NCBI RefSeq assembly: GCF_016907555.1
Contig: NZ_JAFBCE010000001.1
Location: 1,984,001 to 2,048,000 of the forward strand
Length of the DNA stretch: 64,000 nt
From: Microbacterium laevaniformans
GTDB lineage: Bacteria; Actinomycetota; Actinomycetes; Actinomycetales; Microbacteriaceae
Reading direction: 5' to 3'
Shown here in pieces: positions 56,677 to 64,000 of the stretch (within the stretch, counting starts at the first letter, position 1; each line of letters opens with the position of its first letter). The notes below the pieces were generated by a model. The model saw only the letters and a program-made list of their open reading frames with translations. It was not told the DNA's origin and made no database searches. A program made the position numbers and the translations under genes.

Positions 56677-57912
56677 GTGGACGATCAGACTCCGGACGTC
56701 GATGCCGGGACCGTGCTCGATGAGCGCTACCGCATCGACGCGCTCATCGGCACCGGCGGCATGTCCCGCGTCTACGCGGCTCAGGATCTTCTGCTGGGTC
56801 GCACTGTCGCGATCAAGATCATCACGGCGACAGGGGACGACCTCGATGCCGGTCAGCGGGTTCGCGTGGAGACGGCCGCGCTCGCCGCTCTCACCCACCC
56901 CAACCTCGTCGTTCTGCACGATGCGCGCCTGACCGGCCCCGGCCCGCGCTACCTCGTCATGGAACGCGTCGACGGCCCGTCGCTGTCGTCGCGACTGGCG
57001 GACGGCCCCATGACGGATGCCGAGGTCGCCCGCATCGCCGGCGAGCTCGCCGAAGCGCTGAGCGCGGTGCACGCCGCCGGCGTCGTCCACCGAGACATCA
57101 AACCGTCGAACATCCTGCTCGCCCCCGGCGCGACGCCGAACCGTCCGCCGCGGGCGAAGCTCGCCGACTTCGGTATCGCGCACCTGCTCGGCTCGGACCG
57201 CATCACCCAGCCCGGCACCCTCATCGGCACCGCCGCCTACCTCTCCCCGGAGGTCGCGCTCGGGCACGCCCCCGCTCCCGCATCCGATGTCTACTCTCTC
57301 GGACTGGTCCTGCTCGAGGCCCTCACCGGGACACGCGCCTTCCCCTCCGCCCAGGGCGCGGCGCAGGTACTCGCAAGGCTCGCGCAGGATCCCACGGTTC
57401 CCGACCATCTGTCTCCGCTGTGGGCGGAGCTGCTTCCGGCGATGCTCAGCCGCGACCCGGCGGCGCGCCCGAGCGCGGCGGCCATCTCCGACACGCTTGC
57501 CGCTCCCCCGCGCCGCGCCGGCGATGACGAGACCCGCGTTCTCGCCGCACCGGCACCACCCGCCGAGCCCGCAGCCGCCGCGGCCGCGCGCTTCGCTCCG
57601 GCGACGCCGTCCGCACTGCCATGGTGGCGTCGAACCGGCGTGCTCGTCGGCGCCGGCGCGGCGGTGGCTGCGGTCGTCATCGCGCTGGCAGCGTGGTCGG
57701 GACTGTCCGGTGCGCACACCGTCCAGCCATCGCCGACGGGGGTCGCCGACACGACGCCGACGCCCGCCGCGACCGAGGCGAACACCGTCTCGAATCCCGA
57801 GGAAGCACCGGCCACACCGGTTGCCCCGAAGGACAAAGGCAAGGATAAAGGCGGCCCAGGAGGCAACAACGGGGGCGGCAAAGGCGGCGGACCAGGCAAG
57901 GGCGGCGACTGA
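56677..57912 (+). CDS. Ser/Thr protein kinase with Gly/Lys-rich tail
   Basis: The 411-residue protein (GTG start) has an intact kinase domain: IGTGGMSRVYAAQD, VAIKI (catalytic Lys), GVVHRDIKPSNILL, LADFGIAHL (DFG) and SDVYSLGLVLLEALTG. A single membrane helix follows (GVLVGAGAAVAAVVIALAAW, about 333-352), then a Pro/Thr linker and a Gly/Lys-rich end (KDKGKDKGGPGG...). No PASTA or other sensor domain is present, so the extracellular ligand is unknown. Confidence 0.92.
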   Translation: MDDQTPDVDAGTVLDERYRIDALIGTGGMSRVYAAQDLLLGRTVAIKIITATGDDLDAGQRVRVETAALAALTHPNLVVLHDARLTGPGPRYLVMERVDGPSLSSRLADGPMTDAEVARIAGELAEALSAVHAAGVVHRDIKPSNILLAPGATPNRPPRAKLADFGIAHLLGSDRITQPGTLIGTAAYLSPEVALGHAPAPASDVYSLGLVLLEALTGTRAFPSAQGAAQVLARLAQDPTVPDHLSPLWAELLPAMLSRDPAARPSAAAISDTLAAPPRRAGDDETRVLAAPAPPAEPAAAAAARFAPATPSALPWWRRTGVLVGAGAAVAAVVIALAAWSGLSGAHTVQPSPTGVADTTPTPAATEANTVSNPEEAPATPVAPKDKGKDKGGPGGNNGGGKGGGPGKGGD

Positions 57913-57942
57913 GCACCGCCTGCCCCGGTTCGGATGCCGCGA

Positions 57943-58713
57943 TCAGCTGCCCTGGACGGTGAAGGACACCGCCTGCACGATCTCTCCGATGACCCACACG
58001 ACGAGGGATATCGACGCGATGAAGCCGATGACCGTGGCGGCGATCCACGTCCACAGCGGCGCCCAGCCACCGGCCACGGTGCGTCGGCGCAGCACCACGG
58101 CGCGGCCGATCATATAGACCGCGGAGCCCAGGCCGAGCAGCACGAAGAACGACCACGCCCAGCCGAAGGGGGCGACGACGCCGCGGCGCTTCAGCTCACG
58201 CCAGTCGAGCCAGCTGAAGACGACGAATGCGGCGTAGAACAGCCATCCGATCAGCGAGATCCCGATCGCGCGGGCCTCCCACGACATCAGCTCCGTCGGC
58301 ATGCCGGTCATGCCCGACGACGCCTCGCGCGACATCGCCACGACGGCCGCGATGTAGGCGTTCCAGTCGATCAGGAAGATGGAGAGCATCGGCAGGACGG
58401 ATGCCGCGACAGCCAGCCACACCCACACCGTACTGGTCGGAACATCGACGACGGGCGGGGTAGCCCCCGAACCGGCGTAGGCGGGTGCGGAAGGGTACGC
58501 CGCGTACCCGCCCGCCACCGGTGCGGTCTGCGCGACCGGCGAAGGGAGCGGGACGGGAACCGCAGGCGCGGCGGTCGTCGACCCGCCCGCCGTCGGGGCA
58601 TACTCGCCGAACCGGGGCGCCGGGGCGGTCTGCGCCGTCCACTGCGTCCCGTCCCACCAGCGGCGGGCCGCGGCGTCGGCCGGGTCGGGGTACCAGCCGG
58701 CCGGGGCGCTCAC
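57943..58713 (-). CDS. DUF2510 membrane protein
   Basis: The 256-residue protein begins with the DUF2510 motif GWYPDPADAAARRWWDGTQWT, then a Pro/Ala-rich linker and four membrane helices in the C-terminal half. GTGA overlap with the end of the nicotinamidase gene (58710-58713) makes it translationally coupled to pncA. The function is unknown; DUF2510 is an actinobacterial N-terminal module found on many membrane proteins. Confidence 0.85.
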   Translation of the reverse strand: MSAPAGWYPDPADAAARRWWDGTQWTAQTAPAPRFGEYAPTAGGSTTAAPAVPVPLPSPVAQTAPVAGGYAAYPSAPAYAGSGATPPVVDVPTSTVWVWLAVAASVLPMLSIFLIDWNAYIAAVVAMSREASSGMTGMPTELMSWEARAIGISLIGWLFYAAFVVFSWLDWRELKRRGVVAPFGWAWSFFVLLGLGSAVYMIGRAVVLRRRTVAGGWAPLWTWIAATVIGFIASISLVVWVIGEIVQAVSFTVQGS

Positions 58714-59294
58714 GCTGCCGCTCCGACCAGCTCGGCGCCCGCGTGAGCGAGCTCGGCGAGCGCAGCATCGGAGGTCTCCAAGGCGACACCGGCGACGAGA
58801 TCCGTGAGAACGCGCACGCGGAGTCCGTGCTCGATCGCGTCGAGCGCCGACGCGCGCACGCAGTAATCGGTCGCGAGCCCCGCGACGTCCACGTCCGTGA
58901 CGCCGTGCACGCTCAGCAGCGATGACACCTTCTCACCGGCATCCGTGGTTCCTTCGAACAGCGAGTAGGCGGGCATGCCCTGTCCCTTCTTCACATGGTG
59001 GGTCACGGCATCCGTGACGAGTTCGGCGTCGTAATCGGCCCCGGGCGTGTCGGCGACGCAGTGCACCGGCCAGGTGTCGACGAAGTCGGGGGCGGCATCG
59101 GTCGCGAAGTGACCGCCGTTGTCGGTGTGGCCTTCATGCCAGTCGCGCGAGGCGATGATGAGGTCATAGTCGGCGGCGTGGGCGGACAGGTATGCCGTCA
59201 GGCCGCGCGCGACCGCGTCGCCACCGGCGACGGCGAGCGCCCCGCCCTCCGTGAAGTCGTTTTGGACATCGACGATGAACAGTGCTCTGGTCAT
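58710..59294 (-). CDS. pncA: Nicotinamidase/isochorismatase-family hydrolase
   Basis: The 194-residue protein has the nicotinamidase layout: FIVDVQNDFTEGGALAV (catalytic Asp), ASRDWHEGHTDNGGHF (metal-binding region), a Lys near KKGQGM, and the catalytic Cys in GLATDYCVRASALDA. It would convert nicotinamide to nicotinate for NAD recycling. It is coupled to the DUF2510 gene downstream. The motifs are typical of PncA rather than isochorismatases. Confidence 0.88.
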   Translation of the reverse strand: MTRALFIVDVQNDFTEGGALAVAGGDAVARGLTAYLSAHAADYDLIIASRDWHEGHTDNGGHFATDAAPDFVDTWPVHCVADTPGADYDAELVTDAVTHHVKKGQGMPAYSLFEGTTDAGEKVSSLLSVHGVTDVDVAGLATDYCVRASALDAIEHGLRVRVLTDLVAGVALETSDAALAELAHAGAELVGAAA

Positions 59295-59341
59295 ACCACC
59301 GAGGCTAACCCTTCGACACCGCTGCGGTCAGCGCTGCCCGT

Positions 59342-61624
59342 TCACAACTCCCGCGCGTCGTTCCCGTTCTGCCGCCGCGACCGGCGTGTCGTGGCTTCCG
59401 CCGCCGGAATGGAGGAGTTCGGAACAGCATCGACGTCAGAGCGCGCGAGGCGCGAGGGCCACCAGATCCGCCGCCCGAGGTCGTAGGTCGCCGCCGGCAC
59501 CAGCAGCGAGCGCACGACGAAGGTGTCCAGCAGCACCCCGAAGGCGACGATGAACGCGAGCTGGGCGAGGAACAGGATCGGGATCACCCCGAGCGCCGCG
59601 AAGGTCGCGGCCAGCACGAGCCCGGCAGAGGTGATGACGCCGCCGGTCGCGACGAGTCCGCGCAGGATGCCGGGGCGTGTGCCGTGCCGTTTCGACTCCT
59701 CCCGCACGCGCGACATCAGGAAGATGTTGTAGTCGACGCCCAGGGCCACGAGGAAGACGAAGCCGTACAACGGCACCGCCGGATCGGCTCCCGGGAAGTG
59801 GAACAGGTTGTCGAAGACCAGCGCGCTGACTCCGAGCGCGGCACCGAACGACAGGATCACGCTCAGGATCAGGATGACCGGGGCGACGATCGCTCGCAGC
59901 AGCAGCATGAGGATGACGAGGATGACAGCCAGGATCACCGGGATGATGAGAGTGCGGTCGCGGATCGACGTGTCGTTGGTGTCGAGATCGATCGCGGTCG
60001 GTCCGCCGACGCGTGCGATATCGGCACCGAGCTCGCTCGTGAAGGTCGTCCGCAGGTCGCGTACGGTCTGCTCCGCGGCCAGCGAGTCGGCCTCGTCCGA
60101 CAGCGTCGCGACCAACAGCACGTCGCCGTCGACCACCGTCGGCTCAGGAGGCGTGGCGCTCGGCGGACCGGCCAGCGTGTACACCGCCGTACCGTCCTGC
60201 ACCGAGACGCCGATCTGACCCGAGACGGTGTCTTTGGCGGTCGCTGCGACGGATTCGATGCCGGGCGCCTTCTCGAGCACGGTGACGGCATCCGCAACCC
60301 GGTCCTGGGGCACGACGATGTATGCGGGGCTCCCCGATCCCGCGGCGAAGTGCTGCGCGAGCACGTCCTGCCCGTCGCGGGCCTGCGAGGCTCCCAGCAC
60401 CAGGTCGCTCTGCGGCACACCATCGGCCTTCAGCTGCAGCACGCCGACGGATGCCGCGAGCAGCACGACCGTCGAGGCGATCCATACCGGCCGCGCATGG
60501 CGCGCGACCAGACGGGCCTGGCGACCCCAGAACCCGCGAACGGGAGCGCTCGGGTCGGTGACGAGACGCTCGGCGTTGTCGCCCGGGTCGCCGTCGGCGC
60601 CCTTCGGGATGAAGGGCCAGAACGCCGCGCGCCCGAAGATCGCGAGAAGCGCGGGCAGGAAGGTGAGAGCGGACAGCACTGCGAAGGCGATGCCGATCGA
60701 GGCGATCGGTCCGAGCGCCCGGTTGCTGGCGAGGTCGCTCAGCAGCAGGCACAGCAGGCCGGCGATGACGGTGCCGCCGGACGCGATGATCGGCTCGAAG
60801 ACGCCGCGCCAGGCCATGACCGCGGCATCCCACCGTCGCGCACCCGTGCCGATCTCTTCGCGGAAACGTGCGGTGTACAGCAGGGCGTAGTCCGTGGCGG
60901 CGCCGATCACGAGGATGAAGAGGATGCCTTGGACCTGACCGTTGAGCACGAAGATGCCGGCCTTGGCCAGCCACCACACCGTCAGCAGCGCGACGCACAG
61001 CGCGAACGTCGAGGTCAGCAGCACGAGGATCGGCAGCAGCGGCGATCGGTAGACGATGACGAGGATGATGAACACGGCACCGAGTGCGACGGCGAGCAGG
61101 ATCCCGTCGATGCCCAGGAAGCCGGCCACCAGATCGGCGGTGAAGCCGGCAGGCCCGGTCACCCACGCCTCCAGGCCCGTCGGGAGGTTCTTCTCGATGC
61201 TCTCGCGGACGGCCGTGACCGTCTCACCGACGTCGCCCGAGGTCGAGATCGGCACGAAGAACTGCACCGCCTCGCCGTCGTCGGACGGGATCGCCGGCGA
61301 GACCTGCTCGACGCCCTCGACGTCAGAGATCGTGGCGGCGAGTTCGGTGATCTGGGTGAGCTGGGCGGCGCTCAGCGCTCCCTCACCGGTGACGACCACC
61401 ACGGCCGGGATGCTGTCGCCGCCGGTGAACTGCGAGAGCCGCTCCTGCACCTGCGTCGACTCCGCCGACGACGGCAGGAACGAGGACTGATCGTTGGTGG
61501 CGACTTCGTCGATCTTGCCGAAGTACGGGCCACCGATCGAGCCGCCCACCAGCCAGATGAGGACGAGCAGCACAGGAATGCCGATACGCAGCCAGCGGGT
61601 GGGGGTGTCGGTGCGACCAGTCAT
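59342..61624 (-). CDS. MMPL-family RND transporter
   Basis: The 760-residue transporter has 11-12 membrane helices in two repeats with large extracytoplasmic loops after the first and seventh. The first half has GAATDYALLYTARFREEI and the second half the related VALGVDYNIFLMSRVREESKRHGTR, both with the family's conserved Asp-Tyr. It exports an unknown lipid or drug using the proton gradient. The AT-rich region before the ATG contains a short inverted repeat. Confidence 0.92.
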   Translation of the reverse strand: MTGRTDTPTRWLRIGIPVLLVLIWLVGGSIGGPYFGKIDEVATNDQSSFLPSSAESTQVQERLSQFTGGDSIPAVVVVTGEGALSAAQLTQITELAATISDVEGVEQVSPAIPSDDGEAVQFFVPISTSGDVGETVTAVRESIEKNLPTGLEAWVTGPAGFTADLVAGFLGIDGILLAVALGAVFIILVIVYRSPLLPILVLLTSTFALCVALLTVWWLAKAGIFVLNGQVQGILFILVIGAATDYALLYTARFREEIGTGARRWDAAVMAWRGVFEPIIASGGTVIAGLLCLLLSDLASNRALGPIASIGIAFAVLSALTFLPALLAIFGRAAFWPFIPKGADGDPGDNAERLVTDPSAPVRGFWGRQARLVARHARPVWIASTVVLLAASVGVLQLKADGVPQSDLVLGASQARDGQDVLAQHFAAGSGSPAYIVVPQDRVADAVTVLEKAPGIESVAATAKDTVSGQIGVSVQDGTAVYTLAGPPSATPPEPTVVDGDVLLVATLSDEADSLAAEQTVRDLRTTFTSELGADIARVGGPTAIDLDTNDTSIRDRTLIIPVILAVILVILMLLLRAIVAPVILILSVILSFGAALGVSALVFDNLFHFPGADPAVPLYGFVFLVALGVDYNIFLMSRVREESKRHGTRPGILRGLVATGGVITSAGLVLAATFAALGVIPILFLAQLAFIVAFGVLLDTFVVRSLLVPAATYDLGRRIWWPSRLARSDVDAVPNSSIPAAEATTRRSRRQNGNDAREL

Positions 61625-61628
61625 GTCG

Positions 61629-61641
61629 CTAGCTTATCTAG
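61629..61641. promoter_or_regulatory. AT-rich operator-like repeat before the MMPL gene
   Basis: CTAG, five bases, CTAG within an unusually AT-rich stretch (61625-61650). It overlaps the probable promoter and translation start, so it could be the site of a TetR or MarR repressor. Confidence 0.35.
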
Positions 61642-61686
61642 TAATAATTCGAGCGCGCCACCCCGATCTGCGGGCGCCCGCCGCCC

Positions 61687-62082
61687 TCAGCCGCGAGCGA
61701 AGTAGAGCACCCACCCCGCGACGAGGCTGACCACGCCGAGCGCGAGCATGCCCGCCGCCGACCAGGTCAGCGCACGCAGCCCCGCCGCTCGCCGCTGCAG
61801 CCGCATCCGCCCCTGCCAGCCATGGCGGTACCAGATGGATGCCGCGTCGGCGTCGCCGATGACCGCGGCATCCGCCGCCGACAGCGGTGCACTGTTGGCG
61901 TCCCCGTCGGCGTCGAACCACCGCGCGACCGGCTGCTCACCGTCACGGTCGATGATCGCGTCGGCCGGCAGCCACGTGCCGTCCGCCGCCCACGCGATCA
62001 CGACGGCGATCGCGAGGACGAGGAAGGCACCGAAGCCCACCCAGGTGAAGATCTCGATCATCGCGTCGATCGCGTGATCCAT
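61687..62082 (-). CDS. Two-helix membrane protein, unknown function
   Basis: The 131-residue protein has an N-terminal helix (FTWVGFGAFLVLAIAVVIAWA), a soluble central region (GTWLPADAIIDRDGEQPVARWFDADGD, ASIWYRHGWQGRMRLQRRA) and a second helix (LTWSAAGMLALGVVSLVAGWVLY). No domain is recognised. It lies between the MMPL gene and tRNA-Thr. Confidence 0.72.
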   Translation of the reverse strand: MDHAIDAMIEIFTWVGFGAFLVLAIAVVIAWAADGTWLPADAIIDRDGEQPVARWFDADGDANSAPLSAADAAVIGDADAASIWYRHGWQGRMRLQRRAAGLRALTWSAAGMLALGVVSLVAGWVLYFARG

Positions 62083-62108
62083 GGGTCTCCCCGAAGTCGG
62101 TGAAGAAG

Positions 62109-62184
62109 TGGAGCCGCCTAAGGGAATCGAACCCTTGACCTATTCATTACGAGTGAATCGCTCTGCCGTCTGAGCTAAGGCGGC
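62109..62184 (-). tRNA. tRNA-Thr (anticodon CGT)
   Basis: Acceptor GCCGCCT pairs with AGGCGGC; the anticodon stem ATTCA/TGAAT encloses CTCGTAA, giving CGT; the T arm GGTTCGATTCC is present. The discriminator is T and CCA is encoded (62109-62111). Confidence 0.95.
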
Positions 62185-62325
62185 GCAAGGAGCCGGAGCG
62201 CCATGCACGATCACCGATCTTACAGGGTCCGGAGCCCGGTCGCGAACCACGACGGCGACCGCCTCACCCGCGCGGTGTCACCGTGTTACGGAGCGATTCC
62301 ACGACCTCGGTCGACTGTGCCTACC

Positions 62326-62397
62326 GTGGATCAGGCACCGCGACGAGGCGAGCGCGGGGAGCCGAGAGATCCCGCGCGACGCGGTGCCCCGATCCAC
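62326..62397 (+). promoter_or_regulatory. 72-nt leader hairpin upstream of metQ
   Basis: Nested stems: GTGGATC with GATCCAC (62326-62332 with 62391-62397), GCACCGCG with CGCGGTGC (62335-62342 with 62380-62387) and GCGCGGG with CCCGCGC inside. The base ends one base before the AAGGAG of metQ, so folding could affect translation. I do not recognise a known riboswitch. Confidence 0.5.
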
Positions 62398-62410
62398 AAG
62401 GAGCACCACC

Positions 62411-63304
62411 ATGTCCCGAAAGTCCCTGGCCGCGATCCTGGCCGTTCCCCTTGCCCTTCTTCTGAGCGCCTGCGCATCCGGCGCCGCCGCCCCCGCGGAG
62501 GGCACCGGCGGCGCGCAGGACCCCGTCCGCATCGGTGTCGTCGGCGCGGGCGACCCGTACTGGCAGACCTACAAGGATGCTGCGGCCGCCGAAGGGATCA
62601 CCGTCGAGATCGTGAACTTCGACGCCTACGACCAGCCCAACCCCGCCCTGTCTGCGGGCGAGCTCGACCTCAACCAGTTCCAGCACATCATCTACCTCGC
62701 GACCTACAACGTGAAGGCGGGCGACGATCTGGTCCCGGTCGGTGCGACTGCGATCTACCCGCTGGGCCTGTACTCGACGAAGTACAAGAGCGTCGCGGAC
62801 ATCCCGAACGGTGGCACGATCGCCGTCCCCAACGATGAGTCCAACCAGGCACGCGCCCTGCTCGTGCTGCAGTCGGCCGGCTTGATCTCGCTCAAGGGCG
62901 GCGGATCGATCTTCTCGACCGTGGCCGACATCCAGCCCGGGTCCAAGGCGAAGGTCGAGGCCGTGGCCGCCGACTTCACGGCATCCTCCCTCCCCGATTT
63001 CGCCGGAGCCGTCGTCAACAACGACTTCGTCGCCAAGTCCGGACTGACCAAGGACCAGCTTCTCACGCAGGACGACCCGTCCGATCCCTCGGCCTTCCCG
63101 TACATCAACGTCTTCGCCGCCAAGGCGAAGGATGCCGACAACCCGACGTACCAGAAGCTCGTGAAGATCTACCAGGAGACGGCATCGGTGCAGCAAGGGG
63201 TGCTCGACGCATCCGGCGGCAGCGCCGTGCTGCTGAAGACGCCGGTCGCCGACCTCGTCAGCTCGCTCAAGAAGACCGAGGACGACATCCGCGCCCAGCA
63301 GTGA
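62411..63304 (+). CDS. metQ: MetQ-like methionine-binding lipoprotein
   Basis: The 297-residue lipoprotein has a signal peptide with lipobox LLLSAC (Cys at residue 21), then an NlpA/MetQ fold: RIGVVGAGDPYWQTYKDAAAAEGI, VNFDAYDQPNPALSAGELDLNQFQH, LGLYSTKYKSVADIPNGGTIAVPND, and DADNPTYQKLVKIYQE. AAGGAG precedes the ATG. It is followed by a MetN-type ATPase gene, so methionine (or related) import is likely. A large leader hairpin lies upstream. Confidence 0.92.
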   Translation: MSRKSLAAILAVPLALLLSACASGAAAPAEGTGGAQDPVRIGVVGAGDPYWQTYKDAAAAEGITVEIVNFDAYDQPNPALSAGELDLNQFQHIIYLATYNVKAGDDLVPVGATAIYPLGLYSTKYKSVADIPNGGTIAVPNDESNQARALLVLQSAGLISLKGGGSIFSTVADIQPGSKAKVEAVAADFTASSLPDFAGAVVNNDFVAKSGLTKDQLLTQDDPSDPSAFPYINVFAAKAKDADNPTYQKLVKIYQETASVQQGVLDASGGSAVLLKTPVADLVSSLKKTEDDIRAQQ

Positions 63305-63308
63305 CCAC

Positions 63309-63348
63309 CGCGCATGCGGCCCCGCCTACGGGCAGGGCCGCATGCGCG
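63309..63348 (+). terminator. Hairpin between metQ and metN
   Basis: A perfect 14-bp stem (63309-63322 with 63335-63348) with a 12-base loop directly follows metQ. Like the pstS-pstC hairpins, it probably reduces downstream transcription. Confidence 0.75.
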
Positions 63349-63385
63349 CGTTCGTCGTCCGTCCATCGACACCGAGCGAGATCTC

Positions 63386-64000
63386 ATGAGCCTCATCCGA
63401 CTGGTCTCCGCGACCAAGACCTATCCGCCGCAGACGAAGGGCGCTCCACCCGTCGTCGCCCTCGACGACGTCTCACTTCAGATCGCGGCCGGCGAGGTGT
63501 GCGGCGTCATCGGCTACTCGGGGGCGGGCAAGTCCACCCTCCTGCGCCTGATCAATGCCCTCGAGATCCCCACGACAGGCGCGGTCGAGATCGACGGCAC
63601 CGACATCACGCGGCTGCCCGAACGGCAGCTGCGCCGCCTCCGCTCCGATATCGGGATGATCTTCCAGCAGTTCAACCTCTTCGACTCGCGCACCGTCGCG
63701 GGTAACATCGCCTACCCGCTCGAGGTCGCCGGCAGGCCGCGGAGCGAGATCCGCCATCGCGTGGCCGAGCTGCTCGACTTCGTCGGCCTCGCCGCCCGGG
63801 CGAACGCCTACCCGGAACAGCTCTCGGGCGGGCAGAAGCAGCGCGTCGGCATCGCCCGCGCTCTCGCGACGAGCCCTCGCATCCTCCTCGCCGACGAGGC
63901 CACGAGCGCCCTCGACCCCGACACCACACAGGAGGTTCTCGCTCTCCTGCGACGCGTGAATCGTGAACTCGGCGTGACGATCGTGCTCATCACGCACGAG
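63386..64000 (+). CDS. metN: MetN-type ABC transporter ATPase, partial
   Basis: The first 205 residues are visible before the window ends: Walker A ([18 protein letters not shown]), Q-loop ([13 protein letters not shown]), signature ([16 protein letters not shown]), Walker B ([13 protein letters not shown]) and switch His (VLITHE). The pattern and order after metQ match methionine importers. The C-terminal ACT-like domain and the permease MetI would follow outside the window. Confidence 0.9.
   Translation, partial: MSLIRLVSATKTYPPQTKGAPPVVALDDVSLQIAAGEVCGVIGYSGAGKSTLLRLINALEIPTTGAVEIDGTDITRLPERQLRRLRSDIGMIFQQFNLFDSRTVAGNIAYPLEVAGRPRSEIRHRVAELLDFVGLAARANAYPEQLSGGQKQRVGIARALATSPRILLADEATSALDPDTTQEVLALLRRVNRELGVTIVLITHE

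Noticed and set aside
62326..62397. Known SAM riboswitch upstream of metQ
   Set aside because: The hairpin does not show the conserved cores of the SAM classes I can recall, so it is left as an unassigned leader.

Overview
The window is high-GC DNA with actinobacterial gene content and order, and the best guess is Microbacteriaceae (Microbacterium-like). The pointers are a DUF3027 / cold-shock / XPB-helicase cluster, a GroEL ending in GGMDF under CIRCE control, the order carD-ispDF-cysS-rlmB, SenX3/RegX3-PhoU, a GlnR-type regulator, Pst and Ppk genes, and SigK/RskA next to a fasciclin lipoprotein. The genus is inferred from protein similarity recalled by eye, not from a search.

Layout. 1-9 kb: a TetR remnant beside a REP-like repeat, DUF3027, cold-shock protein, two XPB-type helicase proteins, a CPBP protease, a two-component system and an orphan WXG100 protein. 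9-15 kb: groEL with two CIRCE-type operators, cspA, LytR_C/DUF3263, DUF2332, msrB, a nitroreductase-like protein and a transporter. 15.5-18.3 kb: a small integrated element in tRNA-Thr(TGT), with 39-bp att repeats, candidate arm sites, a truncated integrase, DUF2335 and two proteins of unknown function. 18.3-27.5 kb: a DsbA-like protein without CXXC, an MsmX/UgpC ATPase, DUF4032, rlmB, cysS, ispDF and carD. 27.5-39.5 kb: senX3-regX3, phoU, gpm, a five-gene operon (small membrane proteins, FABP, YgfZ, FUSC), a GlnR-like regulator, ppk and a NUDIX-phosphatase fusion. 39.4-45.9 kb: a phosphopantetheinyl transferase, an M1 peptidase and a 1309-residue Pls/PosA-type non-ribosomal peptide synthetase. 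46-50.2 kb: pstSCAB. 50.2-57.9 kb: a DUF559 gene flanked by palindromes, pabC, a candidate structured RNA, sigK-rskA with a fasciclin lipoprotein under a SigK-like promoter, an HNH protein, a tRNA-Lys(TTT) split by a group I intron, and a Ser/Thr kinase. 57.9-64 kb: DUF2510, pncA, an MMPL transporter, tRNA-Thr(CGT), and metQ followed by a metN cut by the window edge.

How the genes work together. Phosphate genes dominate the middle: SenX3/RegX3, PhoU, PstSCAB and Ppk. Direct 11-nt repeats of the GTTCACC/GTTAACC type lie upstream of phoU, ppk and pstS and suggest one phosphate regulon. The pstS promoter region is shared with the divergent Pls operon. The hand-read adenylation code of Pls (D-A-E-S-I-G-T-V) resembles lysine codes, and a PPTase and a zinc aminopeptidase lie beside it, so a poly-lysine-like (poly-cationic isopeptide) pathway is a reasonable hypothesis.

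The most unusual DNA features are the intron-split tRNA-Lys with an adjacent HNH gene, the tRNA-Thr element that appears to have separated the tRNA from its original promoter, and the structured RNA at about 52.4 kb. All identifications are by eye; no database search was run.
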